A stretch of 42,927 nt of DNA from Clostridioides mangenotii TR. Lineage in GTDB: Bacteria; Bacillota; Clostridia; Peptostreptococcales; Peptostreptococcaceae. Below the pieces are notes generated by a model. The model was not told the origin of the DNA, searched no databases, and was given only the letters and a program-made list of their open reading frames with translations. Within the stretch, counting starts at the first letter, position 1, and every line of letters begins with the position of its first letter. This document shows, one piece after another, positions 18,702 to 28,392 of this stretch. The position numbers and the translations under genes were made by a program. The stretch covers positions 1-42,927 of the forward strand of contig NZ_AXUS01000023.1 of NCBI RefSeq assembly GCF_000498755.1, given 5' to 3'.

Positions 18702-19938
18702 TAGATATACACTCCTCTAAAGTTGTAATCTTTTTTTCTATTAATCTTCTGCAACAGTCATTAAATGTAATCATCCCACTGCTTATAGCTATGTTTTTTA
18801 TGTAATTTGTATCTGGAGATTCCTTTATACATGTTTTTATATCGTCATCTATATTTAAAACTTCATAAATCGCAGTTCTACCTAAATATCCGATATTGTT
18901 ACAGTTCTTGCACCCCACTGCGACTTTAGTTTTTATTTCTTCATATAAGTTATCCTTTATAGATATCTCATGGCTACAATCACCGCATACTTTCCTAACT
19001 AGCTTTTGAGACAAAACTCCTATTATAGAAGCGCTTAATAAATACGGTTCAATTCCCATCTCTAGAAGTCTCGTTATAGCTGACACTGCATCATTCGTGT
19101 GTAGTGTACTTATTACTAGGTGACCTGTTATAGCCGCTCTTATTGCTATTTTAGCCGTTTCTAAATCCCTGATCTCTCCTACCATAATTACATCTGGATC
19201 TTGTCTTAATATACCTCTAAGTCCATTTTCAAAGTTTAGACCTATTTTTGGATTTATTTGAATTTGATTTATCCCATCCATCTTGTACTCAACTGGATTT
19301 TCTATTGTCATTATATTCTTACTTGTGTCCCTCAAGTCATCTAGTAGAGAATATACAGTCGTCGTCTTCCCACTGCCAGTAGGGCCTGTCACAAGAATTA
19401 GTCCTGACTTTTTACCAATCATTCCCTCTATTAGCTCTATTGATTTTTTGGAAAATCCAAGCTCCTTTTTACTCTTTAAAAATGAATCTCTATTTAAAAT
19501 TCTGAGTACTATCTTTTCCCCAAAGATCGTAGGCATTGTGGATACTCTAATATCTATAACCTTACTCTTTACTTTAATATCTACTCTTCCATCTTGAGGC
19601 AGCCTTCTCTCAGTTATATCCATACCAGCGCTCAGCTTTATAATGGTACACAGTGCTGAGTAATCGTCAATTTCCACACCTGATCTTTTTATAATCTCTC
19701 CATCTACCCTCATTCTAACAACAGTCTTCTCTTCAAAAGGTTCAATATGTATATCACTTGCATTTAATTCAACAGCTGTCGTTAAAAGATCATAGAATAA
19801 TCTCTTTATAACATTGTTGTCATCAGCATTTATATTTATGTAAGAATTTAAATCACTTGGTTCCGATACATCATTTAAGTAATTTCCTTCATCGTTTAAT
19901 AAAAGTTGTGATGCCACGCTCTTTTCTATTTTACTCAC
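18685..19938 (-). CDS. pilB: Type IV pilus assembly ATPase PilB
   Basis: PilB is the hexameric GspE-family ATPase that drives pilus extension. It shows Walker [10 protein letters not shown] (185-193), the Asp/His-box region, Walker B segment DPDVIMVGEIRD (247-258) with the catalytic Glu, and a tetra-Cys zinc motif (Cys318, 321, 343, 346). The usual N-terminal GSPII_E_N domain is missing: the protein is 417 residues, against about 550 for full-length PilB, and starts almost at the N2 domain. The GTG start overlaps the end of the DUF881 gene by 8 bases with little room for a ribosome site, so translation may rely on re-initiation. It could also be called GspE-type; pilus context decides for PilB. 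Confidence 0.9.
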   Translation of the reverse strand: MSKIEKSVASQLLLNDEGNYLNDVSEPSDLNSYININADDNNVIKRLFYDLLTTAVELNASDIHIEPFEEKTVVRMRVDGEIIKRSGVEIDDYSALCTIIKLSAGMDITERRLPQDGRVDIKVKSKVIDIRVSTMPTIFGEKIVLRILNRDSFLKSKKELGFSKKSIELIEGMIGKKSGLILVTGPTGSGKTTTVYSLLDDLRDTSKNIMTIENPVEYKMDGINQIQINPKIGLNFENGLRGILRQDPDVIMVGEIRDLETAKIAIRAAITGHLVISTLHTNDAVSAITRLLEMGIEPYLLSASIIGVLSQKLVRKVCGDCSHEISIKDNLYEEIKTKVAVGCKNCNNIGYLGRTAIYEVLNIDDDIKTCIKESPDTNYIKNIAISSGMITFNDCCRRLIEKKITTLEECISIEEIV

Positions 19939-20611
19939 CCTCTATATATTTTAAATTATTAGGCAAATTTATCTTTTTCATATGAATTTTCTTATCAAAT
20001 TTTATATTTATTTTTATAGGATTTTTTAATTGAATTCTATTTAAATACTCACTTCCTTGGTCCATATAATTCGATAATTTTTTTTGATCTCCTATTGCTT
20101 TTATTACATAAGCTTGAGCAACAGGAGTTCCGTTTATATTAATATGACTACCAGCAAGTGCTATCTCTGAATACTGATTAATCCTCTGGTCATTTATAGA
20201 AACAAAATCTGCACCCTCAGACTTCAGCTCATTTACAATATTTAGAAGTATCCTGTTGTAGTCGACTAAATTAGAAAGATTTCCTTCCTTTTCATCTCTT
20301 GCATCAACAGTCATTATTATCCCTGATCCTTTTAAATCTGTATAAGAAAGATTTTCTTCTAGAGAATTTATGTCTTTGGCTTCATCTGAACTTTTGAATT
20401 TTTTGCTTAGCTCTTCTACTTGATCATCTAACTTTCCTTTTTCTTCTTGAAGAGCTTCTACAGATTTTTTCTTTTCTTTGATTTGTGATTTTACTACTTT
20501 GTCTTTGTTTCCATAAACAGCGTTATCGCTAGCAGTGTCTCTTATCATACTTCCGATAAATATACCTAATATTGCACTCGTTAATATTATAAACATATAT
20601 ACTTTTTTCAT
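19931..20611 (-). CDS. DUF881 family membrane-anchored protein
   Basis: The 226-residue product has one N-terminal membrane helix (about residues 5-20), a Lys/Glu-rich coiled coil (about 40-76) and a C-terminal DUF881 domain with the family segments GSGIIMTVDAR, NELKSEGADFVSINDQRI and an Ile-Asn-Gly-Thr-Pro strand. DUF881 proteins in Firmicutes are often near division or sporulation genes; their role is not established. Here the gene leads the pilB-pilC-pilin cluster and overlaps pilB by 8 bases. The layout (one helix, coiled coil, globular domain outside) resembles the PilN/PilO alignment proteins, which are otherwise absent; it may take that place (inference). AGGGAG precedes the ATG at 20611. 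Confidence 0.85.
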   Translation of the reverse strand: MKKVYMFIILTSAILGIFIGSMIRDTASDNAVYGNKDKVVKSQIKEKKKSVEALQEEKGKLDDQVEELSKKFKSSDEAKDINSLEENLSYTDLKGSGIIMTVDARDEKEGNLSNLVDYNRILLNIVNELKSEGADFVSINDQRINQYSEIALAGSHININGTPVAQAYVIKAIGDQKKLSNYMDQGSEYLNRIQLKNPIKINIKFDKKIHMKKINLPNNLKYIEGE

Positions 20612-20662
20612 ACTGATTAGCTCCCTACAAATTAATTCAATTTCTTTAATTTCTTTAAGTAC

Positions 20663-20842
20663 TATAATATCATAAAATATAAGTAGAATGTGGGTTAATG
20701 GTTGAGATCCAAATGGATATAAGGATGATGTTGTTATCTTGCAGGCTGGCTAAAAAATCTTGCCAGACAACTACAAATACAACGCAGAGAACTTAAATAT
20801 AAAGAGCAAGTTCAGTGTAAGTGAACTTGCTCTTTATATTTT
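20663..20842 (+). ncRNA. Possible small structured RNA
   Basis: A TATAAT (20663-20668) is followed by about 130 bases with several hairpins (ATCCAAATGGAT at 20707-20718; CTGGC/GCCAG around 20744-20766) and then by the strong terminator at 20795-20842. The stretch has no reading frame with a ribosome site. The -35 region is weak and I match it to no known RNA family, so this is tentative. Confidence 0.25.
20795..20842. terminator. Bidirectional terminator
   Basis: A perfect 20-bp stem (AAATATAAAGAGCAAGTTCA and its complement) with a 7-base loop and AT-rich arms. It ends the minus-strand ATPase gene at 20905 or a plus-strand RNA, or both. Confidence 0.8.
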
Positions 20843-20904
20843 CGATTTAGTTTTTTACTCATTATTTTTGCTTATAATTTTAATCATTATTTATACTCAT
20901 TGAT

Positions 20905-21978
20905 CTATTTTTTATAGCTATTTATTTTTTTAATTATTTCTTCTCTCAACTCGCTAACTTTATCAAAATCCATGTTAGGTACATAGTAGCCCTCCATGAT
21001 ATCGTGATTTGCTTTTGCTCTCTTTAAACTTGATATTGCTAGATTCAATAGATCTTCTAATGCTTTTTCATCAGTTTTAATATCTTCTTCGTATTTCAAT
21101 AATTTCTTTTTATCTAGGTATTCGTTAAAGTCTATTGTCCTTCTTTCACTAAATAGATTGCTTACTGTGAATCCTATGTTTAGATTTTCTATATATACGC
21201 TTTCTACTTTTTCAGGTATTAGTGGATAGTGGTATAATTCTACTTTCATCCCTTTAAGTTCAGCTTTATCTGCTATCCTTTTTATAAATGTAGATTTTCC
21301 TGTTCCTATTTCTCCTGATAGGTAATATATTTCTGCGTCTTCAGGGAAAATATTGCCTGCGTGATCTACACATCCGACTGGAGTTATAGCTGATCCAAAT
21401 AGATGTACTTTTTTTCTATAGACTCCTGTATTCTTTATATCTTTAAATAGTTCGTCTATAAATTTCTCAGTCATTTTATTTAATTTTCCTATATTCAAAC
21501 AAGAAGAGTTTTTATCTTGTATTCCTATATATATAGGTTCCGCTGCTGCTAGGTACTTATACGCTCTTTTGAAGCTATCACTTATGTCTCTATCCGTTTC
21601 TATTATTTTGTTTTTATTCTTTTCAAGTTCTGCTGTATTTAGAAAATCCCCTAAGTTTACTATTTCATCTTCTGCCCCCGGTAGTTTTGGATCTACTATA
21701 TGTGGAGATGTACCATCTAATAAGAGTACTCCTAACTCTTTGATTACTAGCGCATCAAGTGAGTTTGGGTCTGATGGGCAGTGAAACAAGTCTATATCGT
21801 ATCCTTTGGAATTGTATTCTTTTGCTAATTTTTTCATTAAGGAAGATTTTCCTACTCCTGGCCCTCCTTTTAAGCAGAATATTCTATTTACGTTTTCAGG
21901 AACTATATTGTTAAAAAATGAATACGATCCTTTTGAAGTGTTACCACCAGGAAATGCTCTTTTAATTTTCCCTTTCAT
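20905..21978 (-). CDS. Two-P-loop ATPase of the PRK06851 type
   Basis: The 357-residue cytoplasmic protein contains two P-loops, GGPGVGKSS near residue 39 and SGEIGTGKST near 224, each followed by a similar small alpha/beta block with a Tyr-His-x-Pro or Phe-His-Cys-Pro segment, so it looks like an internal duplication of a nucleotide-binding domain. This matches clostridial proteins labelled PRK06851, whose function is not known. ATG 21978 is preceded by AGGAGGGG with 7 bases spacing; a TTG at 21984 is too close to that site. It is a single-gene unit between the pilus cluster and engB. Confidence 0.8.
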   Translation of the reverse strand: MKGKIKRAFPGGNTSKGSYSFFNNIVPENVNRIFCLKGGPGVGKSSLMKKLAKEYNSKGYDIDLFHCPSDPNSLDALVIKELGVLLLDGTSPHIVDPKLPGAEDEIVNLGDFLNTAELEKNKNKIIETDRDISDSFKRAYKYLAAAEPIYIGIQDKNSSCLNIGKLNKMTEKFIDELFKDIKNTGVYRKKVHLFGSAITPVGCVDHAGNIFPEDAEIYYLSGEIGTGKSTFIKRIADKAELKGMKVELYHYPLIPEKVESVYIENLNIGFTVSNLFSERRTIDFNEYLDKKKLLKYEEDIKTDEKALEDLLNLAISSLKRAKANHDIMEGYYVPNMDFDKVSELREEIIKKINSYKK

Positions 21979-22127
21979 TGACAATCCCCTCCTAAAAAAT
22001 ATTTTTCACTCTACTAAGCATATTACTAAAATTCTTAATTTATTACTTCAGTTAACATATTCCTCACACTTATTAATAGTATTATCATATGATTGAATAT
22101 AACTTATATTTATTAAAAATTATTTTT

Positions 22128-22206
22128 ATAATAAAATAAAAAGGATCAACTATTGTGATAAACTACATTTTAGTATTATGTAGTAATCAAATAGCCAATC
22201 CTTTTT
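22128..22206 (-). terminator. Terminator of lon-engB
   Basis: AATAAAAAAGGATTGGCTATTTG pairs with its partner (22137-22158 region), with an inner stem ACTACAT/ATGTAGT, followed on the minus strand by TTTTTATTTTATT. It begins a few bases after the engB stop. Confidence 0.75.
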
Positions 22207-22210
22207 TATT

Positions 22211-22822
22211 TTAATCTAGTGTTATTTCGTAGCCATGCTCATTATACTGAGCTATTATTTCGTTCCACAGCTCTTCAACTCCAGTTTTCTTTAATGATGA
22301 AACTGGTATTACTTTTTCTTCTGCTGCCATCTGTAGTTTATTTCTAATTATACTTATATGCTTTTGGTATTGCCCTCTTGAAATCTTATCTGATTTTGTG
22401 GCTATTACAGCACAGTTGTATCCGTAGTGCTTTAACCATTCGTACATAAGTTTATCGTCTTCAGTTGGCTCATGTCTTATATCTACAAGTAAGAATATAG
22501 AGCAAAGTACATCTCTATCTTCTAGATATCTTTCCATGATACCGCCCCATTTTTGCTTTTCACTTTTAGCTACTCTTGCATATCCATATCCAGGTAAGTC
22601 TACAAAGTAAAACTCTTCATTTATCAGATAAAAGTTAATAGTTCTAGTTTTACCTGGAGTTTGACTTGTTCTTGCAAAGTTTCTTCTATTTAAAAGTGTA
22701 TTTACAATAGAAGACTTTCCTACATTAGATCTACCAACAAGGGCTATCTCTGGGATACCCTCTGGTGGATACTGTGATTTATTTACTGCACTCATTGTTA
22801 TTTCTGTACTTCTAATTTTCAT
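22211..22822 (-). CDS. engB: Ribosome biogenesis GTPase EngB/YsxC
   Basis: EngB (YsxC, YihA) is an essential GTPase that helps assemble the 50S ribosomal subunit. The 203-residue protein has G1 GRSNVGKSS (near 30-38), G2 Thr in a conserved Gly-Lys-Thr-Arg-Thr segment, G3 DLPGYGYA (about 74-81) with the family-specific GYGYA, G4 TKSD (about 141-144), and the typical Trp/Gly-rich tail. It overlaps the end of lon by 11 bases, the usual lon-engB arrangement, so it is translationally coupled. Length is normal (195-210). Confidence 0.95.
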   Translation of the reverse strand: MKIRSTEITMSAVNKSQYPPEGIPEIALVGRSNVGKSSIVNTLLNRRNFARTSQTPGKTRTINFYLINEEFYFVDLPGYGYARVAKSEKQKWGGIMERYLEDRDVLCSIFLLVDIRHEPTEDDKLMYEWLKHYGYNCAVIATKSDKISRGQYQKHISIIRNKLQMAAEEKVIPVSSLKKTGVEELWNEIIAQYNEHGYEITLD

Positions 22823-25178
22823 CTTTTACACCACTTTTCATTAAAGCTTGTTCTAACACTTCTTCCATATGATCAACTAAAACGAATTCCATTTTTTCTT
22901 TTACGTTTTCAGGAATTTCTTCTAAATCAGACTCACAATCTTTTGGTAATAGTACTTTTGTAATTCCAGCTCTATGTGCTGCTAGAAGTTTTTCTTTAAC
23001 TCCACCGACTGCAAGAATTCTACCGCGAAGAGTTATTTCTCCAGTCATAGCTATATTTCCTGGAACTGATCTCTTTGTAAGAGCTGAAGTAACTGCTAGA
23101 GCCATTGTTATACCTGCTGAAGGTCCATCTTTTGGTACAGCGCCTTCTGGTATATGAATGTGTATGTCGTTTTCCTTATAGAAATCTGGATTTATATCGT
23201 ACTTTTCAGTTATTGATCTTATATACGATATTGCTGTTCTTGCAGATTCTTTCATAACATCTCCAAGTTTACCAGTCAGTACAATTTGACCTTTTCCTTT
23301 TACTACGTTTACTTCTACTTCTAGTGTAACTCCGCCTACTTCTGTCCATGCAAGACCATTTACTAAACCTACATGAGATTCTTTGTCAGCTAACTGATAT
23401 CTGAATATATCTTTTCCTAAATAATCTTCTACGTTTTCTTTTGTTATTACAACGCCTTCTAGATTTGGATCTTCTACGAACTTCTTAGCAACTTTTCTAC
23501 ATATTTTACCTATAGTTCTCTCTAATGTTCTAACCCCAGCTTCTCTTGTATAGTGATTTATTACCTCTCTTATAGCACCTTCATCCATCTTGATAAAGTC
23601 TTCTTTAAGAGCATGCTCCTTGATTTGTTTTGGGATTAAATATTTTCTAGCTATATTTACTTTTTCTTCTTCGATATATCCAGAAACTTCTATTATTTCC
23701 ATTCTATCAAGCAGTGGTCTAGGTATATTGCTAAGGCTGTTTGCTGTAGTTATAAATAGTATCTTAGATAGATCGAAAGGTATTTCTAGATAATGATCTA
23801 CGAAGTCTTTGTTTTGTTCTGGGTCTAGTACCTCTAACATCGCTGATGCAGGGTCTCCTTTGTAGTCTGCAGCCATTTTATCTATCTCGTCTAACAAGAA
23901 CACAGGATTCTTCGTTTGAGCTTCTTTGACACCATTTATAATTCTTCCTGGTATAGAACCTACATAAGTTCTTCTGTGACCTCTTATTTCTGCTTCATCT
24001 CTAACTCCACCAAGCGAAAGTCTTACAAAACTTTTGTTAAGTGATCTAGCTATTGATTTTACTATTGATGTTTTACCAACTCCTGGAGGTCCAACTAGAC
24101 AAATTATAGGGCCTTTGTGATTTTTAGATAGTTTCCTAACAGCTAAGTACTCAAGTATTCTCTCTTTGACTTTTTCAAGTCCATAGTGATCTTCATCTAG
24201 TATCTCTTTAGCTTTTATGATATCTAACTTGTCCTTTGTCTCTTTGCTCCAAGGAAGCGAGAATATCGTATCTAAATAGTTTCTACTCACTGATATATCT
24301 GGTGACATAGGTGAAATCTTAGAGAATTTATCTATCTCTTTACTTATCTTTTCTCTGGTCGCCTTCGGAACTTTAAGCTTACTTAGTTTTTCCCTGTACT
24401 CTTCAGCCTCTGAGTTTATATCTTCTTCTTCACCTAGTTCTTTTTGAATAGCTCTAAGTTGTTCTCTTAGATAGTACTCTTTCTGAACTTTGTTCATCTG
24501 TTTTTTAACTCTTAAAGTTATTTTTTTTTCAATTTTTAATATATCAATTTCTTCTAACAATATTGAATATATTAATTCTAGTCTCTTTTTAATATCGAAT
24601 TCTTCTAAGATTTGTTGCTTTTGATTTGGCTTTAAATAAATATTCGATGCTATTGTATCGATATATCTGTCAACATCATCTATATCTGCAAGTGATATAA
24701 GTATCTCTGGTGACACTCTGTTTCCGATATTAATGTACTCTTCAAAAGAATCAAATACATTTCTTACAAAAGCTTCTATCTCTACTTCTGACTCTGCGTC
24801 TTCATCTTTTTTGTCGTAAATTATTTCTTCAATTACTGCCTTGTAGTATCCTTCATCTTGATTTAATTCTTTTACTTTCCCTCTAGATACTCCTTCGACC
24901 AATACTCTCACTGTATCCCCAGGAAGTCTTATCATCTGTTTAACTTTACAAATAGTACCTACATGATAGAAATCCTCATCAGTTGGTTCATCTACATCCG
25001 CCTCTTTTTGAGAAGTCAAAAAAATCAGATCTTCATCCCCTAACATAGCTTCATCAAGGGCTTTAAGAGAGAGTTCTCTGCCTATATCGAAATTTAAAAT
25101 CATATATGGGAATATTGATAATCCTCTAAGAGGAATCAATGGCAATTCGTGTTCTACCTTAGTATAATTTTCTTCCAT
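22812..25178 (-). CDS. lon: ATP-dependent protease Lon
   Basis: Lon degrades misfolded and regulatory proteins in the cytoplasm. The 788-residue protein has the N-terminal substrate-recognition domain (about 10-205), a coiled-coil linker, an AAA+ module with Walker [10 protein letters not shown] (near 356) and Walker [10 protein letters not shown], and a C-terminal protease domain with the catalytic Ser in KDGPSAGI (near 679) and Lys in [10 protein letters not shown] (near 722). All are intact. The ATG at 25178 follows AAAGGAGAT, with a TTGAAA-17-TATAAT promoter upstream. It is cotranscribed with engB. No CIRCE or CtsR operator is visible in its leader. Confidence 0.97.
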   Translation of the reverse strand: MEENYTKVEHELPLIPLRGLSIFPYMILNFDIGRELSLKALDEAMLGDEDLIFLTSQKEADVDEPTDEDFYHVGTICKVKQMIRLPGDTVRVLVEGVSRGKVKELNQDEGYYKAVIEEIIYDKKDEDAESEVEIEAFVRNVFDSFEEYINIGNRVSPEILISLADIDDVDRYIDTIASNIYLKPNQKQQILEEFDIKKRLELIYSILLEEIDILKIEKKITLRVKKQMNKVQKEYYLREQLRAIQKELGEEEDINSEAEEYREKLSKLKVPKATREKISKEIDKFSKISPMSPDISVSRNYLDTIFSLPWSKETKDKLDIIKAKEILDEDHYGLEKVKERILEYLAVRKLSKNHKGPIICLVGPPGVGKTSIVKSIARSLNKSFVRLSLGGVRDEAEIRGHRRTYVGSIPGRIINGVKEAQTKNPVFLLDEIDKMAADYKGDPASAMLEVLDPEQNKDFVDHYLEIPFDLSKILFITTANSLSNIPRPLLDRMEIIEVSGYIEEEKVNIARKYLIPKQIKEHALKEDFIKMDEGAIREVINHYTREAGVRTLERTIGKICRKVAKKFVEDPNLEGVVITKENVEDYLGKDIFRYQLADKESHVGLVNGLAWTEVGGVTLEVEVNVVKGKGQIVLTGKLGDVMKESARTAISYIRSITEKYDINPDFYKENDIHIHIPEGAVPKDGPSAGITMALAVTSALTKRSVPGNIAMTGEITLRGRILAVGGVKEKLLAAHRAGITKVLLPKDCESDLEEIPENVKEKMEFVLVDHMEEVLEQALMKSGVKDEN

Positions 25179-25219
25179 ATCATATCTCCTTTACTTATAC
25201 TTTTAGTGTCGCTTGTTAT

Positions 25220-25248
25220 ATTATATATTTACGATAACTAATTTTCAA
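25220..25248 (-). promoter_or_regulatory. Promoter of lon-engB
   Basis: On the minus strand TTGAAA (25243-25248) and TATAAT (25220-25225) are separated by 17 bases, about 40 bases before the lon start. Confidence 0.75.
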
Positions 25249-25291
25249 CATAATAGCTGTCATTTAATAATATTTTAATATCTATTTAATA

Positions 25292-25313
25292 TGATATAAT
25301 GTAGTGGTACTAC
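25292..25313 (+). promoter_or_regulatory. Extended -10 promoter and dyad before the chromate transporter pair
   Basis: TGATATAAT (25292-25300) is an extended -10. It is directly followed by the perfect dyad GTAGT-GGT-ACTAC (25301-25313), which would cover the transcription start and may be an operator. Confidence 0.45.
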
Positions 25314-25340
25314 AAACTTTGCATTATGGAGGCTTGCACT

Positions 25341-25853
25341 ATGTTTAAACTATTTTTAACTTTCTTAAAGATAGGAGCTTTTACTTTTGGCGGTGGTTAT
25401 GCCATGGTTCCTCTTATCCAAGATGAGCTTGTTACAAAGCAAGGTCTTCTAACAGAAGAAGAATTTATAGACTACCTATCTATAGCACAAAGCTATCCGG
25501 GTGTATTAGCTATTAATATATCAGTTTTACTTGGTTATAGATTATATAAAATACCTGGAGTACTAGTATGCGCTCTCGGCTCAGCCCTTCCATCATTTTT
25601 TATTGTACTGACAGTTTCTTATTTGTACTTTAAAAATTCCTCGTCTAAAATTTTAGATGGTTTCTTCATGGGAGTTGCTCCAGTGGTTATAGCTCTTATA
25701 CTCTACTCATTTACTAGTCTTTTTGAAAAACTTCCAAAGACTAAAGTAAACATAATTTTTTTGGTGATTACATTTGTTTGTGTTGCTGCATTTAATATTA
25801 GCCCTGTTTATTTAATCATCGGAGGGGGAGTGTATAGCTTATGTCAAAAATAA
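25341..25853 (+). CDS. Chromate transporter, half-size subunit 1
   Basis: This belongs to the ChrA/CHR family in its short form (one CHR domain, about 170 residues, five to six membrane helices). It has the family start Phe-Leu-Lys-Ile-Gly-Ala-Phe-Thr-Phe-Gly-Gly-Gly-Tyr-Ala-Met and the Gln-Ser-Tyr-Pro-Gly motif. Short CHR proteins work as pairs with opposite topology; the second half follows with a 13-base overlap. The ATG at 25341 has GGAGG eight bases upstream; ATG at 25326 overlaps that site. Chromate efflux is the tested activity of some members, but in an anaerobe the natural substrate may be another anion. Confidence 0.88.
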   Translation: MFKLFLTFLKIGAFTFGGGYAMVPLIQDELVTKQGLLTEEEFIDYLSIAQSYPGVLAINISVLLGYRLYKIPGVLVCALGSALPSFFIVLTVSYLYFKNSSSKILDGFFMGVAPVVIALILYSFTSLFEKLPKTKVNIIFLVITFVCVAAFNISPVYLIIGGGVYSLCQK

Positions 25854-26371
25854 TTTTGCTTTTTTTATTATTCTTCAAAATAGGTGCCTTTAGTTTCGGT
25901 GGCGGTTATGCTATGCTTCCATTTATACAACAGGAGTTTATAACGAAAAACCATCTTATTACTAGCCAAGAATTTCTAGACTTACTAGCTATATCACAGT
26001 CAACTCCTGGTCCTGTAGCTATTAACAGCGCTACATTTGTAGGTTTTAAGACTGCAGGCATATTAGGCTCACTGGCAGCTACTATAGGTGTATCTTTATT
26101 TGCAATAATCGGACTTACAATTATTTCACGTCTATTTGACAAATTTAGAGATAATAAAAAAATTGAAAATTTACTTACTGTACTTAGACCTATCACAATA
26201 GGTTTTATCCTTGCAGCAGCATTTTCTTCTGGTAAGGATGTTCCCTGGAATTTATACGCTATTTTAGCTTTTACAACTTCGTACTATTTACTACACAAGA
26301 AAAAAATCGGGTCAATAGTAATAATTTTCATATACGGCGCAATAGGAATAGCTCTCACATTTATAATGTAA
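25841..26371 (+). CDS. Chromate transporter, half-size subunit 2
   Basis: This is the second short CHR protein (176 residues), similar to its upstream partner in the first 60 residues (Phe-Lys-Ile-Gly-Ala-Phe-Ser-Phe-Gly-Gly-Gly-Tyr-Ala-Met, then Gln-Ser-Thr-Pro-Gly-Pro). The C-terminal half has about four hydrophobic helices. The start ATG overlaps the end of the first gene and follows GGAGGGGGAG with nine bases spacing, so the pair is made together. The two genes are read opposite to clpX and lon, between which they lie. The terminator at 26459 ends them. Confidence 0.88.
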   Translation: MSKIILLFLLFFKIGAFSFGGGYAMLPFIQQEFITKNHLITSQEFLDLLAISQSTPGPVAINSATFVGFKTAGILGSLAATIGVSLFAIIGLTIISRLFDKFRDNKKIENLLTVLRPITIGFILAAAFSSGKDVPWNLYAILAFTTSYYLLHKKKIGSIVIIFIYGAIGIALTFIM

Positions 26372-26458
26372 TAAATTACTAAATAGATTTATTACATTAT
26401 AAATAGCGCATATGTAAATATTTCAAATCTAAAAAAAATAACTTATTTGATTAAATTA

Positions 26459-26490
26459 TAAAAAAGGAGCTTAATAAAGCTCCTTTTTAT
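26459..26490. terminator. Bidirectional terminator between the chr pair and clpX
   Basis: AAAAAGGAGCTT/AAGCTCCTTTTT form a perfect 12-bp stem with a 4-base loop. It serves the convergent chromate transporter and clpX transcripts. Confidence 0.9.
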
Positions 26491-26493
26491 ATG

Positions 26494-27744
26494 TTATGCA
26501 CTCTCTTCTTGATCTTTAAGTACAATTTCAGGTTCGACATCAGAATCTTTAACAGACTCTTCTGTAACTATAACCTTCTTAATATTTTCTCTTGATGGAA
26601 CCTCAAACATAGTCTCCATCATGATCTCTTCGACAATACTTCTAAGACCCCTTGCACCTGTATTTCTCTCTATAGCCTTTTTGGCAATAGCTTTTAGCGC
26701 ATCGTCTTCGAACTCCAGCTCGGCGTCGTCAAGTTCAAATAATTTTTTGTACTGTTTAATAAGAGCATTTTTTGGCTCTTGAAGTATACGAACCAACGCA
26801 CTTTCATCCAGTAATTGTAAAGTTGCTATTACAGGTATTCTTCCTATAAATTCAGGAATTATACCAAATTTAAGCAGGTCTTCTGGAAGAACTTTTGCGT
26901 ACATCTTACCGATATCCATATCTTTCTTGCTTTCTATCTTAGCTCCAAAACCTAGAGTCTTATCTCCTCCACGTTTTTGGATGATTTTTTCTATACCATC
27001 GAAAGCCCCACCTAATATAAACAGTATATTAGTAGTGTCTATCTTTAAGAATTCTTGGTGTGGGTGTTTTCTTCCACCTTGTGGCGGAACATTTGCAACT
27101 GTGCCTTCTAGTATTTTAAGAAGTGACTGTTGAACACCTTCACCACTGACGTCTCTAGTGATAGATGGGTTTTCTGATTTTCTAGCTATTTTATCTATTT
27201 CATCTATATAGATGATTCCTTTTTCTGCTTTTTCAATATCAAAATCTGCTGCTTGAATAAGTTTTAAAAGTATGTTTTCAACATCTTCTCCAACGTATCC
27301 AGCTTCTGTTAAAGAAGTTGCGTCTGCCATTGCAAAAGGTACATTTAATGTTTTAGCTAATGTTTGTGCCAGTAGTGTTTTACCAGAACCAGTTGGACCT
27401 AGTAATAGAACATTACTCTTTTGAATCTCAACATCTTTAGAGATAGCTTTTTTCCCGCCTATTCTCTTATAATGGTTGTAGACTGCTACTGATAGAGATT
27501 TCTTAGCTTTTTCTTGACCAATAACATAGTCGTTTAGTATCTCCATCATCTCTTTTGGCTTTGGTAGAGATATAGAACTATCTTCTATAACATCTTCCAT
27601 TTCCTCTTGGATAATTTCGTCACAAAGCTCAACACATTCATCACAAATGTAAACATTTGGGCCTGCAATTAATCTTCTCACTTGATCTTGATTTTTACCG
27701 CAGAACGAACATTTTAATTGTCGTTTATCTTCGTATTTAGACAT
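26494..27744 (-). CDS. clpX: ClpX, ATP-binding subunit of ClpXP protease
   Basis: ClpX unfolds tagged or native substrates and feeds them to ClpP. The 416-residue protein has the N-terminal zinc-binding domain (Cys12, Cys15, Cys34, Cys37), Walker A GPTGSGKT (near 114), the pore-1 Tyr-Val-Gly loop (AGYVGEDVE), Walker [10 protein letters not shown], the [18 protein letters not shown] segment, the IGF-type ClpP-binding loop (ILGGAF/LGFGA region) and sensor 2 GARGLR. All are intact. It starts 11 bases after the second clpP, so the order tig-clpP-clpP-clpX is probably one operon or closely coupled units. Confidence 0.97.
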   Translation of the reverse strand: MSKYEDKRQLKCSFCGKNQDQVRRLIAGPNVYICDECVELCDEIIQEEMEDVIEDSSISLPKPKEMMEILNDYVIGQEKAKKSLSVAVYNHYKRIGGKKAISKDVEIQKSNVLLLGPTGSGKTLLAQTLAKTLNVPFAMADATSLTEAGYVGEDVENILLKLIQAADFDIEKAEKGIIYIDEIDKIARKSENPSITRDVSGEGVQQSLLKILEGTVANVPPQGGRKHPHQEFLKIDTTNILFILGGAFDGIEKIIQKRGGDKTLGFGAKIESKKDMDIGKMYAKVLPEDLLKFGIIPEFIGRIPVIATLQLLDESALVRILQEPKNALIKQYKKLFELDDAELEFEDDALKAIAKKAIERNTGARGLRSIVEEIMMETMFEVPSRENIKKVIVTEESVKDSDVEPEIVLKDQEESA

Positions 27745-27755
27745 ATTAACCCTCC

Positions 27756-28346
27756 CTACGGTCTGTTTTTGTTTGTAATTACTTCATCAATTAAACCATA
27801 TTCTTTTGCTTCTTCAGCACTCATAAAATTATCTCGCTCAGTATCCATCTTAACTTTTTCAAGTGGTTGACCTGATCTCTCTGATAAAATTGTATTTATT
27901 GTTTCTTTAATATTTAATAACCTTTTAGTGTGTATTTCTATATCTGTCGCTTGACCTCTAGTCCCACCAAGTGGTTGATGTATCATAACTTCACTGTTTG
28001 GTAAAGCGAATCTCTTTCCTTTTGCTCCCGCTGTAAGTAAGAAAGCTCCCATTGATGCGGCCATTCCTATACAGATTGTGCTTACATCTGGTTTGATATA
28101 CTGCATAGTATCGTATATAGCCATCCCAGCTGTAACACTTCCTCCTGGAGAATTTATATATAGGTATATATCCTTATCCGGATCGTCAGCCTCTAAAAAT
28201 AAAAGCTGTGCTACTACAAGTCCAGCTGTAATATCATTTACTTCTTCACCTAAAAATATTATTCTATCTTTTAGTAACCTTGAGTAAATATCGTAAGATC
28301 TTTCTCCTCTTCCAGTTTGCTCAACAACTACAGGTACTGATGCCAT
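27756..28346 (-). CDS. clpP: ClpP protease subunit, second tandem copy
   Basis: This is the 196-residue serine peptidase subunit of the ClpXP/ClpCP protease. It has the Ser98-His123-Asp172 triad in the standard motifs ([15 protein letters not shown] and the Glu-Arg-Asp-Asn segment). It differs from the adjacent upstream copy (28393-28977) at only about 25 positions, including several in the head-domain handle and axial region (Asp-Gln/Glu-Glu at 34-35, Gln130Arg) plus two extra residues near the C-terminus. The ATG at 28346 follows GGGGGG with seven bases spacing; an ATG at 28352 is too close. It lies just before clpX. The two copies may form homo- or mixed heptamers (inference). Confidence 0.95.
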   Translation of the reverse strand: MASVPVVVEQTGRGERSYDIYSRLLKDRIIFLGEEVNDITAGLVVAQLLFLEADDPDKDIYLYINSPGGSVTAGMAIYDTMQYIKPDVSTICIGMAASMGAFLLTAGAKGKRFALPNSEVMIHQPLGGTRGQATDIEIHTKRLLNIKETINTILSERSGQPLEKVKMDTERDNFMSAEEAKEYGLIDEVITNKNRP

Positions 28347-28392
28347 GTGCATTCCCCCCTTTTTTATTATTTATCAAACTTAGATAGATATA

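Noticed and set aside
20663-20842. c-di-GMP riboswitch, 6S RNA or SRP RNA
   Set aside because: None of the conserved cores of these RNAs can be seen; kept only as a tentative structured RNA.
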